Of a stretch of 64,000 nt of DNA, positions 46,331-58,501 are shown one piece after another. The notes below the pieces were generated by a model. The model was given only the letters and a program-made list of their open reading frames with translations, was not told where the DNA came from and searched no databases. How positions within the stretch are numbered: the stretch's first letter is position 1; the number at the start of each line of letters is the position of its first letter. The DNA is from Gamarada debralockiae. Taxonomy: Eukaryota; Ascomycota; Leotiomycetes; Helotiales; Hyphodiscaceae. The DNA lies in the NCBI GenBank assembly GCA_002803225.1, contig NXFV01001839.1, positions 1-64,000 of the forward strand, in the 5' to 3' direction. Made by a program: the position numbers and the translations under genes.

Positions 46331-47394
46331 TAAGTTCGTGGTTCAAATCATTTGCAGTTCTTTTTGGTGAAGTGATGAAAGGAACGAGTATATTTTGATG
46401 TGAAAACATGATATATCGTAAGCCATGCACCCACGCTATCCGAGTTATATGGAAGGTTCCCCCAGAACTGCGTTATCAATCTTCTTTGCCAGTATACACT
46501 TGATGTTCTCCTGCAAAGTTGTTTGATGCTGAAGGTTGAGTCCAGCTCCCCTCCCCAAACACTCTCATCGCGCAGCCCAACTTACCACTCCAAATATAGT
46601 AGCCCGGGTTAGGGATTAGGTCATCGTTATATAGTTGGAGTGTGCCTGCATCCTGATGCCGCCCTGTAAGACCTCTTCCTTTTTGAAAGGGTGGAAGTGG
46701 GCTATGCGCAATTGAGTTGCAACGGATCTCAGACAGAGCATCTGCTGTGTCTGCAATGCTTTGCTCCTCGGCACGCTCAATGGTTGAATAGTTCCCACAG
46801 TGGGTTCGTCTTTCTCTACATGCAACGTCCATTTCAAGTTCAAATATGCAGGATGACTTTCTTGCTCACAGATTCGTCATCAATACATCTCTCCTCTCCG
46901 ATACATCTCCTGTCTCCAATCATTTTCTGTATCGTTTCCTGACCATCCTCAATGGAATTTCCTGCTGGAAAACCTCACATACTGTAGGCATCTGTTTCTA
47001 TTCCGCCGCTGCCTCGTGAGACCTCTTTATATTTGCAGGGTGGAAGTTGGCTCTCTGAAGCATTATTCTCGGACAGGGTCTGTCGGATCTCTGTAATCTC
47101 ATCCTCCTTTGCGCGCTCCTGTCTAATACATGAACCCACGGACGTGAGCTTCCCCTCTGCACCTCTCCCGCAATGCTTTGTTTCAGCCGTCGTCATTGTA
47201 ACCATTTGAACGCCTACAGCGGAGCAAGGCTCGCCACATTGTAAATTTTTGGGGCCATGTTGGATAGAGCAAGCAACTAACCGGACATCCCTGAGCTATT
47301 GAACGTATCGTGCCGTTAAAAGTTAGTTGATATAGCCTTCCGCTAAACTGCCAGCAGGTGTCGGCGCCGCGCAAGATATCGGCCTTCTTGATGT
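46331..47394. repeat. Intergenic region with a diverged tandem duplication
   Basis: Segments at about 46645-46790 and about 46985-47130 are recognisably similar: both contain AGACCTCTT, then GGGTGGAAGT and GGCT, and end CGCTC after a similar distance. Read on the minus strand, both give an ERA(E/K)E...SEIR-like or TEIR-like peptide, so they may be exon relics of a duplicated gene. No function is recognised. Confidence 0.4.
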
Positions 47395-48117
47395 CTAGAC
47401 ATAAGGCCCATACCGGAGGCTATTGAACAAAGCATCAAGCGTTGCCGCGATTCTTCTCTCTCCATCGTCTGCTTTCGCAAATGTGACTTCTCCCCAGGTC
47501 TTCGTTCCAACCTCTCTTCCCAGGTAGATTGGTGAAATTATCAGAGTATCGTTTCTGACTTCCAACAGCTCCTTCAAAGCTAGGAAGGGGACTTCTGGTG
47601 GTGGAACGAAATACCAAGTTGACTTGGTCAGCTCTGCAAGTGAAAGTCTGGAGCTGCTGGAGTCCGTCCACTGAAGCCAAGTTTTGGAAGCCCTATTGAA
47701 TATATATGTGGGAATCTGTTCTATTTAGAATATGGCGATGTCAGTATTGAGCTAAGGTATCACCTGCATGAACACGGATTTCTCGCCTCATGTACCCAAG
47801 GGATCGATGGCTTGAAGAGACAGCTTTCGGTAGGACTGAAGGAACTCTTCTCTAGACTCCCTGTTAACGTTCAGAAGAGAAGATGGCTTGGGAAACTCTC
47901 TCGCACCACCAACCAGATCGGAAACATGGCCATTATGATCGGGTGTCCCCACCAAGTGACCATGCAGTCTCGTCGCTCCTGGTTCTTCAATTCTGGAACA
48001 GTGCAGGCATTGGAGCTCCAGGGCTCTTGGACCTGGCTTTGCAAGTCTCCATATCTTGAGGGGAAGCTCAACTGGGAGCTTGGAGACCCCTGTGGAAGGT
48101 TCGACTGGGGAGGACAT
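47395..48117 (-). CDS. 2EXR-domain protein
   Basis: Two exons (47796-48117 and 47395-47720) joined across a 75-nt intron with a textbook branch site (TACTGAC) give 215 residues. The start MSSPVEPSTGVSKLPVELPLKIW and the later LLNVNRESREEFLQSYRKL are the two conserved parts of the fungal 2EXR domain, an F-box-like helical fold of unknown role that is greatly expanded in Leotiomycetes and related fungi. The second exon continues TYIFNRASKTWLQW, TWYFVPPPEVPFLALKEL and ends RYGPYV. The frame stays open upstream to another ATG at 48330, which lies in the second copy of a 52-bp duplication. Confidence 0.8.
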
Positions 48118-48372
48118 AATGTGGGAAGGAGAGATTGTGAGGTTTGATGTAGGGGCGTGGGTTTCATTGACGTTGGGAGTATGGCTCGACGGCGCGTGGA
48201 AAGTCTTGACGTTGCATGATCGGGAAGAAAAAAGGTATTGAATGTCTTGCAACAGTAGTGGTTGTTTGTTGAAAATTTGCGGGTGATTTTCTTTCGAGGT
48301 TGCTGACAAGATATATATATGGGAGGACATATTGTGGGAAGGAGAGATTGTGAGGTTTGATGTAGGGGCGTG
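48108..48372. repeat. 52-bp direct duplication around the 2EXR start
   Basis: Bases 48108-48159 and 48321-48372 are identical except for one A/T difference. They are 213 bp apart, exactly 71 codons. Each copy contains, on the minus strand, an ATG followed by TCCTCCC or TCCTCCCC in the same open frame, so two possible start codons share the same context. Confidence 0.85.
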
Positions 48373-48774
48373 CTGACAGTCGAGACAACTCTGGGGCCTT
48401 GAAATGAAGATCTAGATTGTCCTAACCCCTAAGCTGTTGGCATGTGGTTTCAGTTGAAAAAGCTACTTCGATAAAACTAAGGCGGAATTTGGGGCCCGCT
48501 CTCCGAGAGACAAACATCAAGAAAATCTCAAATAAACTCACTCTGGGCTCACTTGGAATGGGGAGAAGATTTTGCAAGTGATAGTAAGGCTATATTTCAA
48601 GGATTCGGCCCAGCATTCCCAACTTCCCCAAAAGTCGCGATACAATGTAACTTCGCCATCTCTTCAGCCCACCGGCCATCTGGAACTTAGACGAGAGTGA
48701 TGAAGCAATTAACACCCCTGGCCAGATCAAAAGAATCCAATTCTCCTATCCGCAAATATCCTCCTCCATACTAT

Positions 48775-49991
48775 TCACTGATTTGTCCACTCTGCCAGTT
48801 GCCTATCTATACCAAGAGCAGCGTTGGGTCTTTTATCGTTTGAAAGACGCGAAGATACGGACTTCGTGGATTCCATAGACTGGCCGACATTCAGTTGGGT
48901 GAAAAGCATTTGAAGACCGCGCTCGAGGGGTTCTAATCCCCAGGGACTAAGAGTGTCATCCTCTACAACCTTAAGCATATTTCTTCTGTTTGTAAACACA
49001 ATGTCGCCATGTCCAGTCTCCGTAGCTTCTGCCACCATGTCATGAAATTCCTGCTAATGTCTGTTATTTTGTGAAACCAAAGCATTTCCTTCAGGCCGGA
49101 AAATGAGAAATGGCTTCCACTTGCTCCGCCGACGGACAGTCCAATTTGTTCCAGTCACAAGCCATGCTCTGAAGTTGGATATTAGGTATGGATAATTCTT
49201 GCTTGAGATCATTATCCGCAGTGGGGAAAAGAAGAACCCAGTCGAAGAAAATTGTAGCCAGCTCGGGACTGAAGTACCAGGTGGTGGTATCAGATTGAGT
49301 GCTTCGGATATTTTGGATACGTAGAAAGGTGTGGGCTTGTGATATGACTTGAGGTATTGCTTCGAGTGTCAGTTGAGCTGTTGTTTAGGGGCGAAATATA
49401 GTGGCATTTTTAGGACTAGCTGATATCTAAGGAGTTGAAATACAAAGAGGGGAAGAGCTCTCTTATACCACAAAGAGGGCAAATACTGGCTATACCCAAT
49501 TAGGCAATTCCAACCAACATCGAGTCTCTGTTGACTTGAAGGCGAGACGGTCATGCCATGGTTTCAATAACTCCAAACCAACCTTTAGGAGAGAGTGTAG
49601 TGCCCATTTTGCTGACACCGTTGATCGTATATTTCTTCCATCCGAGTTCAATGACTTCCGGAGAGGGTAATGTCTTGGACCCGATCTTCAGCCGGAGCTC
49701 GATGGGGAGCCTGGGGAAGTCATGGAAATTGTTGGCATTGTGGAAGTCATCTTGTGGGAATGGTATGAGAATGTGCGGGATCGAGTTTCGATATGGTGTT
49801 GGTTTCATGGCAGCTTGTGGGCAATAACGACTTGGAATCGCGATATCAGAGGAGGGAGGTGGCGTGGAATTATTCGACGATGTGGTTTTCCGATTCGGCG
49901 GTAACTTGGGCATTAAGGAGGAGAGTGTTTGTGAGAGAACTTCAATGACTGACAGTCTACGCGTTTTAGCAAGAGTGAATATCGAGGGCAT
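48775..49991 (-). pseudogene. 2EXR-domain gene broken by a solo LTR
   Basis: The upstream part (49551-49991) encodes FHDFPRLPIELRLKI, the start of the 2EXR domain, then a TGA at about 49551, then in the same frame PSRLQVNRDS, the second 2EXR hallmark (LxVNRESR). At that point a 153-bp LTR with TCGAG target duplications is inserted. Beyond it, minus-strand frames continue with TTTWYFSPELATIFFDW and DCPSAEQVEAISHFP, then after a further one-base shift LKEMLWFHK. The gene has one stop, at least two frame changes and the insertion. Its homologue lies about 1.5 kb downstream on the same strand. Confidence 0.75.
49367..49519. mobile_element. Solo LTR, copy 2 (153 bp)
   Basis: Starts TGTCAGTTGAG and ends CCAACCAACA, flanked by perfect 5-bp target duplications TCGAG at 49362-49366 and 49520-49524. 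It is similar over its full length, and in the same orientation, to copy 1 at 30031-30187, with scattered substitutions and small indels. It interrupts the VNRDS region of a 2EXR gene. Confidence 0.9.
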
Positions 49992-50779
49992 TTACTCCAC
50001 AATTAATTCTTCATATTTCAAGGGCTTTTAGGACACTGATTGATTCCAGTGACGGATGATTTGAAGACCTTTTTTTGCATTTGGTATTAGAGAGCCTGCT
50101 GTCTGAAAAACGTTATAGTAGACTCATGCCCCCAAATTCTGTAAACTGCAATATGTCCACCGCTCCAACTTCCGACGTGGAAGGTTGATTTTCACTTCGA
50201 TGCAGGGAGGAATGAATCGCTTTCCACCTCAAAATACACCAGCCGCCTTTGTCATGAATGTAATCTTCCGAATCTCCGATCTCCGATGCTACGAGTCTGA
50301 TGAAGTGTCATGACCACAGGTAATGACGGGCTCCGGTACAAACGCCTGTCGCCCAGCCTTAAAATATTGACCGCCTTGAACATCTGGAGGGAGAAATTGA
50401 CACCGAGCTTTATGTAATCGCGTTTAAAGCCAGAACTAGCAGTTGGTAACTCGAATCTTCCTTCGCCGTGAGTCTTCCTTCTCGGTCTGCCACCACGAGT
50501 TTCCCACAGTCGCTTCCCCCCCTATCCGTGGATTCATCAACTCCAAGTCCTACGAGATCCGCCGTTACGACAAGCACTTCCTTCAACGCTGAAAGTCGAT
50601 CGAGCTTGTAGAGAGGGTATACCCTTTCGACTTGTGATACGAAGTCTATTCCTCCAAACCTCTCACACTCACATGCCAGGGGGATAGATGAGGCTAGTTT
50701 TTCTCGCCAGGCACAGGCTCGTGCTTCGTACAGACATCGTTGCTGTCTTCGCGCTAAGTTTATCAACCACCATTTTTAT
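49992..50779. other. Region with a possible 2EXR-like C-terminal relic
   Basis: A minus-strand open frame at 50410-50766 contains FVSQVERVYPLYKLDRL and SALKEVLVVT, which recall the C-terminal half of 2EXR proteins. No N-terminal 2EXR part is present upstream, where a regulator relic lies instead. Otherwise nothing is recognised. Confidence 0.3.
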
Positions 50780-52494
50780 CCAGAAGGGGTCCTCAAACGC
50801 CGGACCTAGATCACGACCAGTACACCATCCTCTCTTTCCAGATCGGCCCTCCATCTGGTCCTCCACGTCGTTGTACACATTGTATCAAGGCCCTTTGCAT
50901 CCCATTTCTCGTATCAGGAGCCTCACAAACTCTCGTAATTACCGCCCGTGAGCTTTCAGGAATAATTCCCTCTGCAATACCCTCTTCCTCCACATCAATA
51001 ATAAACTCTCTAATCTCTGCAATCAAAAAGGATCCCAACAAGCTTCAGAGTACCAGCCTCTCAAGATCTCGATTCCGTTCCGGCGTAGCGTCCGATCCCT
51101 ACACCGCGTAATCAAGAGGTGCAGTGGTGGCGTGATACCCAAACCCAAAACAAATCCACCTGCTCCTAACACAGTGCCGCCGGCTACGTTGCGGTTGCGG
51201 TGGGCATCGACGATGATGTTGATGAGGTTCAATATTTCCCAGAAATGCGGGAGGAGTACGTTGTATGATAGTTCCTCCGTAAAAAGCACGCCTGCGACGA
51301 TAATCCTGGTGGCAATCGCATGCATTCGAAGCAGTGCGCTAGTAACATAATTCTTTGAACCAACTTTCTCCACTGGGCGAGTATGCCGGAACAGAGGCTC
51401 AAAAGCTTGCGATCAGCGCAAGATATCTTCCGCGTATGGTTTTTGTTCAGCACGTAAAGAGTCGGGAACTTTGTAGAAGTGCTATTTGTGTTGACATCTG
51501 AAATGATGACAAGTGGACCGGGAGGTTTGGTCACGAAGTCAGCAACGAGGGCGCTAGACTCTGTAGACTGCCAGGTAGTTGCTATGAAGTGATGCGATTG
51601 TTTTCATGGCTACAACTAGGTATCTCTTAGCGTCTGTCAAGGTCTTGAAAGTTGAGGGCATCTGCTCAATAGCTCTTTTCCTTCGCGTATAATGGCCCGT
51701 GCAGCTCTATAGGTTGGACATCGTAAATAGTGAGATCTAGAGGTCAAAGGTGCTCGAATGCGTCAACAAGTTCGTCGTCAACGGTAGTTGGTGCAGGGAA
51801 GTAGTACCACGATCAAGCAATGATGATTGATGGTGTTTCGTGAGCTAGTCTTGCAACATACGGTGGCCTGTGATAGCATGGGAAAGGGCGACGTCTCGAT
51901 TGTTAAGGAAGATTTCGAAGCAGAAGTGAGGAGGCAGGCAACCAGTATTTGCCTCGGCTGTGCACCAATCAGTGCAGTCTGCATGGCCTTTACCGCTCTG
52001 CCGTATTTGAGTAACGCAAATTGTCTGTGCATGGCTGCGACTGCAGAAGGTCCATTGCCGCGTGCAGGATCCCCGGAGGAGGAATTCCCAACTTCAAGTG
52101 ATCGAATGAGCGCACCGATTGCAACCACAGACTCCCGTACGAACGGTTCATAGTAGCAGAGCTGTAAGACTAGATGATTCCAAATAGACCAATCCATGAT
52201 GCTCTGAAAGCCGGAAGTGGTCTTCCGCTGGAATGGTCGAAGTATCGATTCTTGATTTCGACGTCAATTGAGAGCCTCCCTGACAGATGCATCCTTGGAA
52301 GCGGAAGTTTCTGTGGAGCCTTTGGCAGTAGATGGCTGCAGTGTGTGACCTTGCAGTGGGAAGAGGTTGGTGAATTCGCAGTCATACCCTGCCTTCGAAC
52401 AGCGGACGCACGGCAGTAGGTAGCGACAGTAAGCTTTTCTAATAAAAACACAAGAGCAATGATTCAATAAAAGAAGGAGCTCCTGCACAGGCAA
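50780..52494 (-). pseudogene. Zn2Cys6 transcription factor remnant
   Basis: Fragments in order along the minus strand match a fungal regulator. Half of a zinc cluster, PCVRCSKAGYDCEF, is at about 52370. WNHLVLQLCYYEPFVRESVVAIGAL and RQFALLKYGRAVKAMQTAL lie at 51900-52190. The C-terminal part has a LGITPPLHLLITRCRDRTLRRNGIEIL-like segment at about 51080-51170 and SRAVITRVCEAPDT at about 50930. The first Cys pair of the cluster is not found and several frame changes are needed, so it is called a pseudogene; a gene with many introns is the less likely alternative. Confidence 0.55.
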
Positions 52495-53344
52495 ATTTGC
52501 TATGGGAGATTGCGCCTCGGCGCAGGTACGCGCAGACCGCCTTTATATCGAGTATGGTACCTACAGGGGGAAGGGTATATCATTGGCCGATACACCTCTG
52601 CTGAACAGTGCCAGAAGACCCGGGGGGTAAGAAGTCGAGATAAGTAGGCGCGCCTCTGTCGCGTCGTCTTCAGTCGTGATAGTAGATCAGCCTTTAATTC
52701 TTGGCCTTCTTTAATATCGTGTCCTAAAAGGGTACGGTGTTGAAATTTTCAGCTCCTCGAGCTAGGATCAGGAGCATATAATGGAGGCTTCTCCCACCTG
52801 TAAATAATCATCATAGCACTCTATTCCAACCAATCAGGGACTGAAATTTAACACTTTCCCCCTCGTAATATGCCCTACTCATTCGTGTTCCTTGACACTG
52901 GATGGGGAAATGCTTAAACTAAAGTTATTCTGCCCCGTCGGTGGCGAAGAAATATTCCGAACAAAGGCGGTGAGAGCAATTGACGAGTCATCGGTGTAGA
53001 AACCCGCCTCAGGGCAGAGCCGAGTTTGGTATATATAGCCCAGATCCAAGATTGTGAGACACAGCTACCCGTCGCTATTTTGAGTTGCGCCGTGTATCAA
53101 ATAAACAGCACACAACATGTCGGCTTCATGTGACTTCAGCATGGTTTCCTCAACGCGTCCGAGTTCGTTGGAGAGGAAGTCATTGCATGATTTGTGGCTG
53201 AAAGGTGGCGTGCAGCTTTAGCCCAACGTCTCTTGGCAGCCTGGAGCCTGGCATTCAGCTGCGATATAAATTTAGCAGCACTTCCTTCTGATTGCAGCTT
53301 GAACGCGAACTTAAACTCCCCGTACTACGACACGTCACTAACTT

Positions 53345-56300
53345 ATGAGCATGATGAGCACTTCACTCCCAATCCGCTTAGCAGACGAGTCGTTCACTCT
53401 CGAGGCTGAGAAGGCTAAACTCTCAGCCGCCGTCGTAAAATTCGAAGAGCATCTTAGCACATTCGCGCGTTCACAGGATAAATCTTCAACTGCCCCGGCT
53501 TTGACTCTCGAGCAGATCACAGCCAGTTATCAACTCACCACCGCAAACGCGGATACAGACACTCGTGACGATAAGTTTGGAAAAGCTGTGGAGCAGCTTA
53601 TTCTTGCTAATGTGCAGGAGGAGCCTATCAATTCCGGGCTGGGATCTTTCAGCAAGAAGACGAAGAAAGTGAAGGATGGGGCGAAGAGGTGGATCGAGAA
53701 GACTGGGACGTTTATGGGGAAGATGTTGCCGTTAGCAGTTGTGGCTTGTGGTATGACGGCTGCAGTGAGTGATGTGAGTCCAATCGAGAGAAGTGGTTCC
53801 TGGGATTGAAGCATATTGACTAGAACTATAGGGGACTGTAATGGCGTTTCCTCTAAAGGCAGTTGCGAATGGCTCAGGAATTCTCCTGCAAGTAAGCGAG
53901 CGAGCACATTCCCTTCTTCCATGGCCCTGTTTCTTGACGGCATACGAGAATTTTCGGCTATCTTTTGCAGAAACTCTGATCCTAGCACATTTAATGGTGG
54001 TGCTGCTTTACGGTGCTCTGATGTTCTCTACTGGACAGAATGCTGACCACAAGTAGTTCGCCCAAAGGGAGAACGAGCGGGGAGATGAATTCATCGCGGA
54101 GCTCGATCGCATTTCATATCAATCCCGACGAGTATCAGAAATTCAAAAGCATCCTCGCAGCGAGATCCAGCCATTGCTTCTTGAAAAGAGTCTCGGACTC
54201 ATGACCGCAATTGTCGAATTTCTAACAGCATCTCTTTTGTATTGGAAGCATGGATTTTTCTACCGTGTCGGTAAAACGATCCTCCTGGGACCGGATATTT
54301 GGCAATCTGCTTTAAAGGATCTCCGTCTTGCATACGCCGAGTATGACCAAGCCCTGCTGTTGCAAATTGCGAGCACACTATTAGGTATGTCTTCATTCAC
54401 GGGACGGTAATGAGGCTCACCAAATCGCAGTTCAATCAACTGAGAGCGCTGCCACAACCAAATCACTCAATGATGACGCCCTAAATGCATGGCTGTCTCC
54501 ATCACGATGTGAAGTCGAGGCTCAGCTTCTTGCAAATCGCATACAGAGAGCCGAAGGCACTCTCCAGTGGATATTGCAGCTTGAGAAATTCAAAGACTGG
54601 AGACTCAGCGATAAGACTGGAAACACTCCAGCCAGCACTTTCTGGATAAATGGTCTTCCAGGTGTCGGGAAATCTACAATATCTGCCTATGTCTACGACC
54701 TGTTGGTACAGCAATATCCGGAAAATCCGATTCTCTACTTCTTTTGCAAGAATGGAGCGCCACGCCTGAACACCGCCCACGACATTGTCAGAACGATGGC
54801 TTATCAACTGAGTGAAACATATCCTACCTATCGTCGATATCTGCAAACCATCCAATCAATACCAAGATCTCAGAGCTCCGAAAAAGTGATTTACTTATTT
54901 GAAGAACTCATTAAGAAACCACTCCTCCAAGAGCTGCGGGACTCCGATATCTTCATCGTTCTTGACGGACTGGATGAGCTTGAAACTACTTCATCCTCAA
55001 CCCATGATGCCATTTATAATAGAAAATTGGATATAGAAGTCTTGTTGGAGCATCTAGTCCTCCTGCCTCGCACCAAGATACTCGTCACCAGTCGGTCAGC
55101 CCCTGAGTTGATGAAAATACTTGGAGAATCCGGTGCTACTCATACAATCACTCGGGGAGATAATGCACAAGATATAATGACATACAGCGAGACGAGAGTG
55201 ACGAAATCACCCAGCCTATCTAGGGGCTTCAAAGAGATCGAGAAGGATCCGATCAAGTACTTTGCTGATAAGTCAAATGGAATTTTCCTGTGGGTGGCCA
55301 TCGTTCTTGATATTCTAGAGCGTGCCGTGACGATAAAGGAGTTCTCCGAAGCTCTGGAAAACCCGCCTTCGGCGTTGAATAGCCTCTACGATCAAGTGTT
55401 CACTCGTGCAAAAGCTAGCGGGAACTACGGTTGGATCAAAGAGATTCTCAATTGGACATTGGTCGCTCAAAAGCCGTTCACTACGGAGCAGATGAAGAAG
55501 GCTATTGAATTATCTACTGGCGATCAGCTGTTCGAAATAGAGACTTTGCTCCGCAGTGAGTGCGGCTCATTGCTGGAATTAATTCCTGTGCTTGGGACAA
55601 AACATGGCAAGGAATATGAAGTTCACATCGGCCACGAAACTTTACAGGCGTATCTTACCGGCACGGGTTCAAATGATGTCCTCTTCCCCAAGATAGAAGG
55701 ACATGGGAGAGCTGCATTGGGATGTCTTCTATATCTCCTGGGTGCTGAGTCCTCAGAGGATTGCTTTCATCTATATGCAACTGAGCAGTGGAGATGTCAC
55801 TTGAGAAAGTCCATGGGCCGAGATTTAGATGAACAGCGTTGGGGAAGCAAGATCGAGTTCGTGGATTCGGGAGATTCCCTGCCCCCGGAACTAGCACGTA
55901 GGATTCTCATCTGCTTATACCAACTGTTCACGACTGAAAAGGTGGACCTGTGGCTGAAACATGAGGGACGAAAGGGCTATAACCACTCCTTTTATGAAGT
56001 CGTACGGGATACATGTGAACTCGTCGGCGATTGGTACAACTCAAACATTGCGGCTTTTGAAGATCCCACCAAGTTCTCTGGCTCTGATTGTGTTGATGAT
56101 CGGGGGGCCTTCAACACCTGGAGACTGGGCATACCATCTTTCGAATCCATTGGAAGTGTTCTCTGGCCTCGTTGTTGTCACATATGGCTTTGGAATACTT
56201 GGCCCAGTTGGTGGGATGTCTTCTGGGCTTATGAATCCCTCATGAAGCTTGCTATCTGGACTCACCATTCCACTGCTCCGGACTCCACCCTAACTGAGAT

Positions 56301-58068
56301 GATTGAAACAGAGAAGAACATAAGAAGTGAGGCTATCGCTAAAGGCTACAAGCGAAACCAAAAGATTATTGGGAGAATCAACGTCCGAAATGCCAACGTG
56401 GGAAGATACTTCGAAAAGGAAGGCAGCCACAACACTTTCATGCATATATTCACTGCTGGAGGAGCTGATGAACTCAGTGGAGCTTGTCAATCGAACTTGG
56501 CTGTTGGGTGCTACTATACCGGCAACTACTGCAGAGGCTCCATTGCGGATACTGCTTTAGAAGATGGCATTGTAAGGATTCAAGATGCACTTGATGAAAC
56601 CACATCTGATTTCCCGCGCAACTACGAAACTTTGGGTCGGCTGTATGAATCGCAGTCACAAGAGAAATACGACCTGGCTGTGGAAGCGTATCAACGGGGC
56701 ATCGAGATAGATCCAGAGCATTTGACAGGTTGTCGAAATCAGTACTACCTCCTCAAGAGGAAGCAACTCATTGAGCGCGAAAACCCAGATTACGATGCAA
56801 CCATAGAGCTATTAGAAGAGGCCATCAAAGAAGATCCCGAAAATGCAATGTCGAACTATATGCATCTACTTGCCGATCTGTACAAGAGGAAGGGAGACTT
56901 AGACGGAACGCGGAAAACTCTTAGAGCGAGTATAGCTTTCGATCCTTCGTGCAGCTACAGTCAATGGGATAATCTTGCCGATACCTACGTTGCTAACATT
57001 AATAATTTCGAAGACGCATCAGATCTAGACCGTCGAAACTGGTGCGATGTTCTCGCGGAGGCCGCAGTTCAGGATCCCTCTCATTCATTCAGTTACTGGA
57101 ACCGTTGGGTCTCAAAGGCGGAGAGCTTAGAACATATCCATCACTTCCAGGCGGCCATAGATATGTTAGAATACGGAATTCAAAAAACGTCGGAAATTGA
57201 AACTCTCAGTTCAAAGGAAGCACGACCAAAATTCGAGCTCTCACTTGGAAATACATTGTGTTCAAAAGCTGAGTGGATTTCAGCTGTCGCAGTCCTGGAG
57301 GATGCATTGAAGCATGAGAAGAAGTCTAACGACAGGGATAGCATTTACATGTCTATTGGCAAGGCATACCTTTCTTGTGAGCGGTACAACGAAGCAGAGC
57401 AAGCATTCTTGAAGCTTCTTGATCTTTCATACAACTTCCCCGACGGACGTGCACATCTAGCAGAAGTATATCTCCTCTCTGGGAGGTACCCCCAAGCGCT
57501 CAAGGAATACAAGACCGTGATTCAGCAAGAGTCGCAAGCTTTCAAGACGTGGAAAGAGAGTGAGAATTACCATTATAGAGAGTACCGAGATCTGAGCGAA
57601 GGCCGGGCTTGGCTGAACCTGGGGTGTGTCTATGATCGCATGAAACGTCCCGAGAGAGCAGTTGATTGTTTCAAAAGAGCAGTCGCTCTGTTTGAATTGG
57701 CTGTGGAAGAGATCGTTGCGCCACCCGATCGAGAGGAGATATGGCGCTGGCATGGGCGTGTGCTGGCGAGTCTTGCATGGTTGTATGAACGTGTTGATGG
57801 AGATAGTGAAAGGGCAGAAAAGACTTATGCATGGGCAGTGAAACGCTTCGAGCTAACGGTGTGGAAAGAGGATGACGAGTTGCAGAATTCGGACTGGAGG
57901 GAGGCAGAGCAGGCTTGGGAGAGGGTGAAGAGAGGGGAGAAGTGGATGTTTCCGGGTGAAGAGGCTGATGTGGAAAGGAGGAAGAGATATAGGGCGTTGA
58001 AGTTTAGGAGTGACTGGTGTGTCCATGTGGGAAAACGGAACAGCAGAATGATGAGAGGCCATGGCTAA
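53345..58068 (+). CDS. NACHT-TPR protein (NLR/STAND type)
   Basis: Four exons (53345-53773, 53832-53891, 54057-54384, 54431-58068) give 1484 residues. The first about 290 residues are a helical effector-like region containing FPLKAVANGSGILLQF, reminiscent of fungal STAND N-terminal (Goodbye-like) domains. A NACHT domain follows: Walker A GLPGVGKST at residues 347-355, Walker B IFIVLDGLDEL near 446, then KILVTSRS, the SNGIFLWVAIVL block and a winged-helix part ending HIGHETLQAYL. From about residue 1000 a series of TPR units runs to about 1390 (for example YDLAVEAYQRGIEIDP, YNEAEQAFLKLLDLS, PERAVDCFKRAVALFE). Such proteins act in non-self recognition and regulated cell death in fungi; the ligand here is unknown. 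The 165-nt second intron is divisible by three and ends in an in-frame TAG, so retaining it would truncate the protein. Confidence 0.88.
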
Positions 58069-58501
58069 GGGGGGAACCTGTTAGGTCGCATCTGAAAGTA
58101 AATGATGAATATATTATTTAGGTCTCTACTTATTCTGGAACTCCACAGTCTTCGAGCAAAGAGGGGCTGTTATGCTCGCGGATACTCGTCACTCATTCCT
58201 CTCCCGACGCCCGCCCCGGCCAGGGTTCTTCGCCCCGTCATTGCCTCGCCCTGCCTCGAATTTGAGCTCGGCCGCCTTGCGTGTCGGCGCACACGCGTGG
58301 GGACGAGCGTTCTGCGCCACCATCTGATCTGCACCGGGGTTCCCGTCACGGGCATAAAGTTGATCACAAAAACAGGACGCGATAAAGAGACGCAACACAC
58401 AGTATAGGCAGCCTGCGCTCGAGAGGTGCTGGGGGTAAACATCAACATCAAGTGATTCACGTAATTGCGCCCTACCCCCTATCCTGTCCTAGGAAATTAA
58501 A
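58069..58501. other. Intergenic region, nothing recognised
   Basis: GC-rich around 58200-58340 with many CpG, unlike its flanks. Open frames here on both strands overlap and have no recognised domain. Confidence 0.3.

Noticed and set aside
53892..54056. Treating this segment of the NACHT gene as coding
   Set aside because: It ends in an in-frame TAG, while splicing it out with GT-AG joins LLQ to FAQREN and keeps the long frame.
58170..58460. Overlapping GC-rich frames on both strands
   Set aside because: Likely a by-product of local GC content; no domain or splice signals.
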